Shown here: piece by piece, positions 23,262 to 28,840 of the stretch
How positions within the stretch are numbered: position 1 is the stretch's first letter
How the letters are laid out: each line of letters begins with the position of its first letter
Assembly: GCA_002333425.1 (NCBI GenBank)
Contig: DDBL01000108.1
Span: 255-29,094 of the forward strand
From: Leptospiraceae bacterium UBA2033
GTDB taxonomy: Bacteria; Spirochaetota; Leptospiria; Leptospirales; Leptospiraceae
DNA: 28,840 nucleotides
Direction: 5' to 3'
The notes under the pieces: model-generated
Told to the model about the DNA's origin: nothing
The model's database searches: none
What the model saw: the letters and a program-made list of their open reading frames with translations, nothing else
Program-made: the position numbers and the translations under genes

Positions 23262-24665
23262 ATGGCTATATCTAAAAAAGAAGAACATCCAATTGAACAA
23301 GAACCGCAATACGAAAATACCCAAACCAATACATCCAATGAAAACCAGAATGGAAATGGTAATCATCCTCGATCCTTTAAAAAGAGAAAAAAATTTGATG
23401 GTCCAACGCCTGAACCAATAGACTTAGTAAAATTAAAACAAAAAGCAATTGGCGAGTTGACGGAACTTGCCAAGAATATGGGTGTAGAAAACACAAACGG
23501 CTTAAAAAAACAAAATCTTATATTTGCCATCTTACAAAGCCAATCCGAAAAAGACGGTCAGGTTCACGCTGCCGGTGTGATGGAAAGACTTCCCGACGGT
23601 TACGGATTCTTACGCTCACCTGATTATAATTACGTTCCAGGTCCCGATGATATTTATGTTTCTCCCTCTCAAATCAAACTCTTCGGTCTTCGCACGGGAG
23701 ATACAATTGAAGGATTAATTCGTCCACCAAAAGAATCGGAAAGATTTTTTGCGATGCTTAGAGTGGAAACTGTAAACGGAGTTCCACCGGAAGTAGCAAA
23801 CAAACGTGCGTTATTCGACAACCTCACTCCCCTTTATCCAAATGCTAGACTCAATATGGAATTTGATCCATCTCACATGGACACACGCATTTTAGATCTA
23901 ATGATTCCAATTGGAAAAGGACAACGTGGACTGATAGTTGCTCCACCTAGAACTGGTAAAACAATTCTAATGCAAAGTATCGCCAATGCGATTACTCGCA
24001 ATCATCCAGAAGTTAATCTAATCGTCCTACTCATTGACGAACGTCCTGAAGAAGTAACTGATATGGCGCGTAACGTTCGTGGAGAAGTAGTAAGCTCAAC
24101 TTTTGATGAGCCAGCACAACGTCACGTTCAAGTGGCAGAAATGGTAATCGAAAAAGCAAAACGTCTAGTCGAACACGGAAGAGACGTTGTAGTTCTGCTT
24201 GACTCTATCACACGTCTTGCTCGTGCTTACAACCAAGTGATTCCTACTTCTGGAAAAATTCTTTCCGGTGGTGTGGATTCCAATGCCCTCCACAAACCAA
24301 AACGTTTCTTCGGAGCAGCGCGTAATATCGAAGAAGGTGGATCTCTCACAATTCTTGCGACTGCTCTCATAGACACAGGCTCCAAGATGGACGAGGTGAT
24401 TTTTGAGGAGTTCAAAGGAACTGGAAATATGGAAGTTCACTTGGACAGAAAGCTGTCTGACAAGCGAATTTTCCCGGCAATAGACATAAACAAGTCAGGA
24501 ACTCGTAAAGAAGAGTTATTACTTCGTTCAGATATTTTACAAAAAGTCTTTGTACTAAGAAAGGTACTTTCACCTATGAGCATCACTGAAAGTATGGAAT
24601 TATTGCTAGATAAAATGAGAACTACTAAGACCAACGAAGCTTTTCTAGCCAGCATGAATTCATAA
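23262..24665 (+). CDS. rho: Transcription termination factor Rho
   Basis: Hexameric RNA-dependent ATPase that ends transcription. It has 467 residues: a disordered Asn/Gln-rich N-terminal tail (1-50) not found in E. coli Rho, a helical N-terminal domain (54-95), an RNA-binding cold-shock-like domain (101-175; MERLPDGYGFLRSPDYNY), and the ATPase core with Walker A APPRTGKT (227-234), catalytic LLIDERPEEV (257-266), Walker B VVVLLDS (309-315) and R-loop SGKILSGGVD (330-339). It is followed by rpmE after 14 bases, a common arrangement. Confidence 0.97.
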   Translation: MAISKKEEHPIEQEPQYENTQTNTSNENQNGNGNHPRSFKKRKKFDGPTPEPIDLVKLKQKAIGELTELAKNMGVENTNGLKKQNLIFAILQSQSEKDGQVHAAGVMERLPDGYGFLRSPDYNYVPGPDDIYVSPSQIKLFGLRTGDTIEGLIRPPKESERFFAMLRVETVNGVPPEVANKRALFDNLTPLYPNARLNMEFDPSHMDTRILDLMIPIGKGQRGLIVAPPRTGKTILMQSIANAITRNHPEVNLIVLLIDERPEEVTDMARNVRGEVVSSTFDEPAQRHVQVAEMVIEKAKRLVEHGRDVVVLLDSITRLARAYNQVIPTSGKILSGGVDSNALHKPKRFFGAARNIEEGGSLTILATALIDTGSKMDEVIFEEFKGTGNMEVHLDRKLSDKRIFPAIDINKSGTRKEELLLRSDILQKVFVLRKVLSPMSITESMELLLDKMRTTKTNEAFLASMNS

Positions 24666-24679
24666 TTAAGGAGAACCAA

Positions 24680-24925
24680 ATGAAAGAAGGAATACACCCA
24701 AATTATAGAGATGTGATTTTCAAAGATATTTCTTGTGACTTCGCGTTTAAATCAAAATCTACAGCAAAGTCCAATGAAACAATTAAATGGGAAGATGGAA
24801 AAGACTACCCAGTTATCAAACTTGAAATTTCTAGTGCATCTCACCCTTTCTTCACCGACAAAGCAAAAGTCATCATGACTGCTGGTCGCGTGGACAAATT
24901 CAAAAAGAAATACAAGATGAAATAA
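24680..24925 (+). CDS. rpmE: 50S ribosomal protein L31, type B (Zn-independent)
   Basis: Ribosomal protein L31 of 81 residues. MKEGIHPNYRDVIFKDISCD, the long insert KSTAKSNETIKWEDGKDYPV, and SSASHPFFTDKAKVIMTAGRVDKFKKKY are characteristic. The paired cysteines of the zinc-binding form are missing; only one Cys remains. This is the type B (YkgM-like) variant. TAAGGAG precedes the start. It shares a transcript with rho and ends just before a palindromic repeat. Confidence 0.93.
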   Translation: MKEGIHPNYRDVIFKDISCDFAFKSKSTAKSNETIKWEDGKDYPVIKLEISSASHPFFTDKAKVIMTAGRVDKFKKKYKMK

Positions 24926-24939
24926 TTTTCATCCTTTCC

Positions 24940-24968
24940 GTAGAGACAGGTTTGAAACCTGTCTCTAC
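24940..24968. repeat. Palindrome, GTAGAGACAGG family, probable terminator
   Basis: GTAGAGACAGGTT-TGA-AACCTGTCTCTAC has perfect 13-base arms. It is related to the palindrome at 13331-13364 by the GTAGAGAC ends. Its place 15 bases after the rpmE stop suits a terminator, although there is no long T-run. Confidence 0.9.
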
Positions 24969-25005
24969 TCCTATCCCGTCAGTCTAACATTCAGGAGTCT
25001 TACCG

Positions 25006-25797
25006 ATGGCAATGAACTTCGAAAAATTCAAAGAAATCAATGATACGCGGATGAATTACCGTGAAATGGAAGATGCGAGTGTCGTTTCCAATTATCGCAA
25101 TGTAGGTTGTGGAGATGGATATAGAATCTATCTAAAGATTGATGAGAATGAGCGGATAACAGACGCTAGCTACACAACAACTGGTTGTGGCTTTGGGATT
25201 ACAGCTCTTGCGATGGCAACAGAAATCGCAAAAGACAAAACTGTTTCCGAGGCAGAAAATTTAACGGAAGCTGATATAGAAAAACTTTTTGAATTTCCTG
25301 AGCGCAGAAAAAATTATCCTGAGTCCGCAATTGCAGCACTCAAACAAGCGCTAAAAGATTTTAGAACGGGTGCAGGTGTTCCAAAAGAAAAACGAATTAC
25401 CAAATCCAAAGCATTAGAAATTTTAAAAACAAAAGGAAATCTTTCTGGAGAAAATTTGTCTAGCATCATTCTCGAAAAAGAAAAATTGGATGGAGTAGAT
25501 TTTTCCAATTCAGACTTACACAATGCTTACTTACAAAATGGAAGTTATGTGGGGGCAAATTTTTCAGGTGCGAATTTACGGGGAGCTTTTCTGAACAGTT
25601 GCAACTTACAAAATGCGAATTTTAGGGGTGCAGATTTACGTTGGGCGAAGTTAGCTGGAGCAAAGATAGAGGGAGCGGATTTTACAGACGCGCTTTATGA
25701 TATTGGAACTAGGCTTGATTCCAACCAAGTTCATATTTTCAAAGTAATGCAAAAAGCAGGCAAAGACATCTACATGAAAGCCGAGGAAGTGGTTTAA
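25006..25797 (+). CDS. NifU-N/IscU-like domain fused to pentapeptide repeats
   Basis: A 263-residue fusion. Residues about 15-120 resemble the iron-sulfur scaffold IscU/NifU-N: VGCGDGYRIYLKIDE (C35, D37) and DASYTTTGCGFGITALAMAT (C61). The third cysteine of the family is not present: the matching place reads RRKNYPESAIAAL. From about 148 to 230 follow pentapeptide repeats (GVDFSNSDLHNAYL, GANFSGANLRGAFL, NANFRGADLRWAKL), which form a right-handed helix used for protein binding. With two of three cluster ligands it may bind rather than build clusters. AGGAG lies 8 bases before the ATG. A small gene follows with no gap. Confidence 0.82.
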   Translation: MAMNFEKFKEINDTRMNYREMEDASVVSNYRNVGCGDGYRIYLKIDENERITDASYTTTGCGFGITALAMATEIAKDKTVSEAENLTEADIEKLFEFPERRKNYPESAIAALKQALKDFRTGAGVPKEKRITKSKALEILKTKGNLSGENLSSIILEKEKLDGVDFSNSDLHNAYLQNGSYVGANFSGANLRGAFLNSCNLQNANFRGADLRWAKLAGAKIEGADFTDALYDIGTRLDSNQVHIFKVMQKAGKDIYMKAEEVV

Positions 25798-25986
25798 TTG
25801 AAAATTGGCGATCAAGCAAAATTACTAAAAAAAACCTTCATGCAAAATGGGGTATTTATTCTTACAAATTCGAATGTTGAAATTGTGGATATGGAAAACG
25901 ACTTGTATCACGTTATCTATAATGACAAAGAAGGTCATCCGCATACTCTAAAGAATATCAGAGCAGATGAACTTCAAAAAATCTAA
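25798..25986 (+). CDS. Small protein of unknown function, TTG start
   Basis: A 62-residue protein that begins at TTG directly after the stop of the NifU-N/pentapeptide gene, so it is read from the same transcript. The sequence (KIGDQAKLLKKTFMQNGVFI, EIVDMENDLYHVIYNDKEGH, TLKNIRADELQKI) suggests a small beta barrel such as an SH3-like fold. No named family is recognised. The start without spacing implies termination-reinitiation. Confidence 0.55.
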   Translation: MKIGDQAKLLKKTFMQNGVFILTNSNVEIVDMENDLYHVIYNDKEGHPHTLKNIRADELQKI

Positions 25987-26059
25987 GAAATGCTTTTTTA
26001 TTCTAGACATTTTCAAATTATATACTTTGATAGCGTTGTAAAGTAAATTAGCTAGAAAT

Positions 26060-26407
26060 ATGATTTTAACCTCTTCAAGAATTAACGACCATTTAATCAT
26101 AAAAATCTTAACAGATGTTATGATGGACAATTCCAAAGATTTTTACAAAGAGTTTGAGAAAATTATTTTACAACACAATGACTTGAGAGTTGTTAGTTTT
26201 GATTTTCATAAAGTTAATTTTATGGATTCGTCTGGGATCGGATCTTTAATAAGAGCAGCATCTTATATCAAAAATCTCCATTCCTCTGTCACAGTTTTCA
26301 ATCTAAACAAATCTTTATACTCTGTTTTTAGACTTTCTGGGTTAGATAATATCATTGCAATTTATACTTATGATGAATTCATCGAAATCTATCCCGAATT
26401 AAAATAA
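26060..26407 (+). CDS. STAS-domain anti-sigma factor antagonist
   Basis: A 115-residue single STAS domain of the SpoIIAA/RsbV type. Its signature is KVNFMDSSGIGSLIRAASYI, where S57 or S58 of DSSG is the usual phosphorylation site. Such proteins, when not phosphorylated, bind an anti-sigma kinase and release its target. The partner kinase and phosphatase are not adjacent. A receiver-PP2C gene and a broken HATPase gene 7 kb upstream are candidates for the same switch. A lipoprotein gene follows after 14 bases. Confidence 0.87.
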   Translation: MILTSSRINDHLIIKILTDVMMDNSKDFYKEFEKIILQHNDLRVVSFDFHKVNFMDSSGIGSLIRAASYIKNLHSSVTVFNLNKSLYSVFRLSGLDNIIAIYTYDEFIEIYPELK

Positions 26408-26421
26408 TCTAGGTCAACCAA

Positions 26422-27120
26422 ATGAAGTTTTATATTTCTAAAAAAATTCTTTTATTTCCCTTAGTTGTAACTCTCTTACAATGTGCTTCTTTTTATCAAA
26501 GTAAACAGTTAGTTTATTCTACCAGAAATTCCGCTTTCTATAAAATGCCTAAAGACGAAATAAAAAACAAGGAATTGATAAAAGAAAAATTTAAACATCC
26601 TCATAAATTTGAACCTGATAAATTAATCAATATGTTTGGAAACTTACGATTCAAAAAGTATACTCGAATCGGAAACTTGCAAGATTACGTTTTTCATTTG
26701 AATGAGTTATCCACATTGGCAGTTGATTTGGCGCAAGTTTTTGAAAATATAAAGCCAGACGAATGTGTTATGGGAATATCAATGTTTGACCATACTCAGT
26801 CTGTAATTTCCAATAATAAAAGAACAACTTTTTTAGCTTGGGTAGATTCTCAGGGATTGAACTTAGTGCTAGGAGAAATTCAATCAGATGTTCCTAGAGA
26901 CACTGCAACCAATTTCTTTGAGTGGACTCAAGTTCCACAAATATCTCTTGCTATTCTTCCTGACCAAAACGAAATCGAACAAGAAAAAGATCAGTTATTT
27001 TCTTTCAATAAAGTAAAGGGTTATACAAGTAACAAATGGCTTTTATTTTCATTGGAGGATTTAGCAAAATACCAGTTGAAGGATCGTAAATACAATTCTG
27101 GTAAAAAAAATGATAATTAG
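26422..27120 (+). CDS. Lipoprotein of unknown function
   Basis: A 232-residue predicted lipoprotein: MKFYISKKILLFPLVVTLLQ followed by Cys21, with Gln at position -1, which fits the loose spirochaete lipobox. The mature part alternates charged and hydrophobic stretches and includes PDECVMGISMFDHTQSVISN and KRTTFLAWVDSQGLNLVLGE. I do not recognise a family. It lies 14 bases after the STAS gene and is probably co-transcribed with it. Confidence 0.65.
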   Translation: MKFYISKKILLFPLVVTLLQCASFYQSKQLVYSTRNSAFYKMPKDEIKNKELIKEKFKHPHKFEPDKLINMFGNLRFKKYTRIGNLQDYVFHLNELSTLAVDLAQVFENIKPDECVMGISMFDHTQSVISNNKRTTFLAWVDSQGLNLVLGEIQSDVPRDTATNFFEWTQVPQISLAILPDQNEIEQEKDQLFSFNKVKGYTSNKWLLFSLEDLAKYQLKDRKYNSGKKNDN

Positions 27121-27142
27121 AGTTAATTTCTAAAAAAAAGAT

Positions 27143-27173
27143 TTGCTATTTTTTAAAAATGTATTAGTATAAA
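27143..27173 (+). promoter_or_regulatory. Putative sigma-70 promoter of the structured leader
   Basis: TTGCTA (27143-27148) and TAGTAT or TATAAA (27165-27173) stand 16 or 19 bases apart in AT-rich DNA. A start point near 27177-27180 would put the leader's first stem at the very 5' end of the RNA. Confidence 0.45.
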
Positions 27174-27178
27174 AAACA

Positions 27179-27278
27179 CTGAAGACGAAATCTCCGGTGG
27201 AATTTGATCACTAGAGTCCATGGGGCAAAGTATCAAGGTTGTCATAAGACAAAATCCAATTATAGATAAGGTCTTCAG
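27179..27278 (+). ncRNA. Candidate structured leader RNA
   Basis: A closing stem CTGAAGAC (27179-27186) with GTCTTCAG (27271-27278) encloses two further hairpins: CCGGTGGA with TCCATGGG (27194-27224, one mismatch) and TTGTC-ATAA-GACAA (27239-27252). The stretch has no reading frame of note, lies in the 200-bp gap after a lipoprotein gene, and ends 30 bases before the ribosome-binding site of a tiny lipoprotein gene. It does not match a riboswitch class that I recognise. Confidence 0.45.
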
Positions 27279-27319
27279 CTCGAAATTAAGTAGACAAATT
27301 TAAGCAAAAGGAGAGATAT

Positions 27320-27445
27320 TTGATTAAGATTTTTCTCACATTGTGTATCCTTGCCCTTTCTTTAGCAAGTGTTGGTCTATCTGCCTGCGACGGAAAAGGC
27401 AAATTAGCAGACGATCTAATTCCTATAGAGATCTCTGCTGAATAG
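27320..27445 (+). CDS. Small lipoprotein of 41 residues
   Basis: A short open frame with an ideal AAAGGAGAG ribosome-binding site and a TTG start. It reads IKIFLTLCILALSLASVGLS, then AC (lipobox LSAC, acylated Cys23), then a polar tail DGKGKLADDLIPIEISAE. After processing only about 19 residues remain, like the small entericidin-type lipoproteins or short surface peptides. A structured leader precedes it and a strong hairpin follows 8 bases after the stop, which together mark a self-contained transcription unit. A run of signal-peptide-like sequence by chance is unlikely given all three signals. Confidence 0.65.
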   Translation: MIKIFLTLCILALSLASVGLSACDGKGKLADDLIPIEISAE

Positions 27446-27453
27446 TTTCAAAT

Positions 27454-27490
27454 GAGTAACCACCTGAGTGCAATGCTCAAGTGGTTACTC
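27454..27490. terminator. Hairpin terminator between converging genes
   Basis: GAGTAACCAC (27454-27463) and GTGGTTACTC (27481-27490) pair exactly, extended inward by TGAG/CTCA around a short loop. It follows the small lipoprotein gene and contains the stop codon of the opposite gene. There is no strong T-run on either side. Confidence 0.7.
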
Positions 27491-28840
27491 GAAGAAATAC
27501 CTCTCTCTTAACTCATCTGAATTTAATTCAAAATAATATTTTTTAAACTCTACATAATCTCTTTGTATTTCTTGTTTAGTTTTTTGATCAATTTGGGCTA
27601 TGTACATATCCAAGTATTTCTCGAAAGACACAAATTCGAATAAACCTGATTTTTTGAATTCAGAAAATATACTTGCATCATAGCGGATAATCCTAAATTC
27701 CCCTGGAACATTTTTCAATCGAATACTGTTGTAGTCAGTTTTCAGAATATCGGGAGTTGGAAAAAAATGTATATGCACATTTCGTTTTTGTAGATAACTA
27801 AGGGGGGCTTGTTTTTCATGTCCAACCTTTCCCCGTTTTAAAATTTTCTGGTGAGCGATGAATTCATCTGTGAGTCCGGTTACTGATTCAATCGCTACTT
27901 CAGGGTTTAAGTAATATGCAATCATGGCTTGGGAACCACCATAAGCAATATGCACTTCTTCTTCCTGAAAAATTTTAGCAAATGGTAATAGAGATAATTT
28001 TAACTGGTATACACTTTTCAATTTATAAATATCACTTTCATTTGTGATATTATCTACAATCGGCATCTCTGTTCCCTTGTATGGATTGTGATAAAATACG
28101 GTGCAGATAATAACGAATAGACTCATTAAGTTTCTGACTCGTCGAAATTTCATTCTGAATAAGAATAATTCTATCGTTAGATAAAGTAACGGTGTAATCG
28201 GAATTAGTAGACGGGCAAACATGAAGTCTCCACCGATTTTGGTCAGATACATTATGTAAAAGAACGAAGGTAAAAATAGTAGAATAAAAATTCTAAAATA
28301 AAAATGATCAATTTTACTTTGTCCAGAAATAATTCTTTTGAGAGAAAAGGCGGATTTTACCTTGTAAAGACTTCGATGTTTCAGTCGAATCTTTCTTCGC
28401 CTAGATTTGTAAGCTGATGACATATTCGATAAGAAGACATATCGAATAGAAGTGCTTATTTTAGACAAACGTAAAAACCAAAATACAATTAATAGGAAAG
28501 CTGTATAAAATACATAATAAGAATTGAAGTATAGGGAAGTATAAAGAATTCCTTGTTCTAGATAAGTTTCCATTCCTGACTTTGCGTAAAATGTATTAGG
28601 AAAAAACCACCCGTAATAATTGTATCTCCAAAACCAATAGGGCAGAAAAATAAAAACAAATGGAAACTGTAATACAATTTGATTTGTAAAATATGTTTTG
28701 TAGTCTGTATGTCTATACTTGAATAAAATTACATAGACAGAGGCAAATAAATAGAAAAGTGCTCCATCAGGTCTTGTCATAATTGCAAGCACTAAAAGGA
28801 AAAGTCCGGTTAATAAGTGTAATCCTCTATCACTAAGAAG
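27485..28840 (-). CDS. GT-C-type membrane glycosyltransferase-like protein (ZomB-like), 5' end outside window
   Basis: Integral membrane protein whose frame is open up to the right edge (LLSDRGLHLLTGLFLL precedes the GTG at 28792), so the N-terminal part is missing. The segment IMTRPDGALFYLFASVYV and RYNYYGWFFPNTFYAKSG match the TRPDG and PNTfYAK motifs of ZomB/arabinosyltransferase-like GT-C proteins. About eight hydrophobic helices occur in the visible N-terminal half, followed by a soluble tail (about 250-435). Members use lipid-linked sugars, and some affect surface glycans or motility. The substrate is unknown. A start at 28792 would leave out conserved membrane segments. Confidence 0.78.
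   Translation of the reverse strand, partial: LLSDRGLHLLTGLFLLVLAIMTRPDGALFYLFASVYVILFKYRHTDYKTYFTNQIVLQFPFVFIFLPYWFWRYNYYGWFFPNTFYAKSGMETYLEQGILYTSLYFNSYYVFYTAFLLIVFWFLRLSKISTSIRYVFLSNMSSAYKSRRRKIRLKHRSLYKVKSAFSLKRIISGQSKIDHFYFRIFILLFLPSFFYIMYLTKIGGDFMFARLLIPITPLLYLTIELFLFRMKFRRVRNLMSLFVIICTVFYHNPYKGTEMPIVDNITNESDIYKLKSVYQLKLSLLPFAKIFQEEEVHIAYGGSQAMIAYYLNPEVAIESVTGLTDEFIAHQKILKRGKVGHEKQAPLSYLQKRNVHIHFFPTPDILKTDYNSIRLKNVPGEFRIIRYDASIFSEFKKSGLFEFVSFEKYLDMYIAQIDQKTKQEIQRDYVEFKKYYFELNSDELRERYFFE

Noticed and set aside
27179..27278. Match of the leader RNA to a c-di-GMP, TPP, cobalamin or glycine riboswitch
   Set aside because: The conserved core strings of these classes are absent; only the general multi-hairpin shape is shared.
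1..28840. CRISPR array, tRNA, rRNA, transposase or integrase
   Set aside because: No regularly spaced repeat, cloverleaf, rRNA signature or recombinase motif was visible on either strand.

Overview
This is a low-GC window that I read as a Leptospira-like spirochaete. The pointers are several lipoproteins with loose spirochaete-style lipoboxes (LFLNC, LLLGC, TLLQC), an OmpL-like beta-barrel porin, DAP-type peptidoglycan recycling (Mpl), a REC-PP2C/HATPase/STAS style of signalling, and a CBS-PAS-Fis regulator next to rho and rpmE. The assignment comes from family recognition, not a database search.

Left part (1-6982) is an accessory defence island. A type I restriction-modification locus is split: hsdS (with perhaps the last codons of hsdM before it) lies at the left edge and hsdR ends at 6982. 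Between them are an opposite-strand pair that looks like an orphan polymorphic-toxin nuclease domain plus an Imm26-type immunity protein, and a Panacea-domain antitoxin with a probable partner toxin that is translationally coupled into hsdR. The last codons of hsdS occur three times. Two of these copies, together with a palindromic repeat, flank the toxin/immunity pair as direct repeats of about 131 bp. This looks like a cassette gained by recombination at the hsdS 3' end.

Centre-left (6975-10166, minus strand) is a core operon: a Yip1-like membrane protein, mpl and pheS. A nested palindromic repeat sits between mpl and pheS and supplies the last codons of mpl.

Centre (10167-14659): a lipoprotein; an outer-membrane porin plus Cys-rich lipoprotein pair behind a textbook sigma-54 promoter; and a DsbD-type thiol reductase on the minus strand.

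Signalling cluster (14785-19919): an NMT1/SsuA-like solute-binding lipoprotein is coupled by an ATGA overlap to a membrane histidine kinase, followed by a stand-alone receiver, a receiver-PP2C phosphatase, and a HATPase gene broken by a 94-bp palindromic element. No ABC permease or ATPase is present, so the binding protein is probably a sensor subunit.

Right part (20008-28840): two exported, mostly helical proteins (possibly related to spirochaete flagellar-coiling proteins, unproven); a CBS-PAS-Fis regulator with a lysine-rich tail; rho and rpmE; an IscU/NifU-N domain fused to pentapeptide repeats; a STAS protein; a lipoprotein; a 41-residue lipoprotein preceded by a structured leader RNA; and the 3' part of a GT-C/ZomB-like membrane protein running off the right edge. 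At least five families of dispersed palindromic repeats are scattered through the window. I found no tRNA, rRNA, CRISPR array or transposase.
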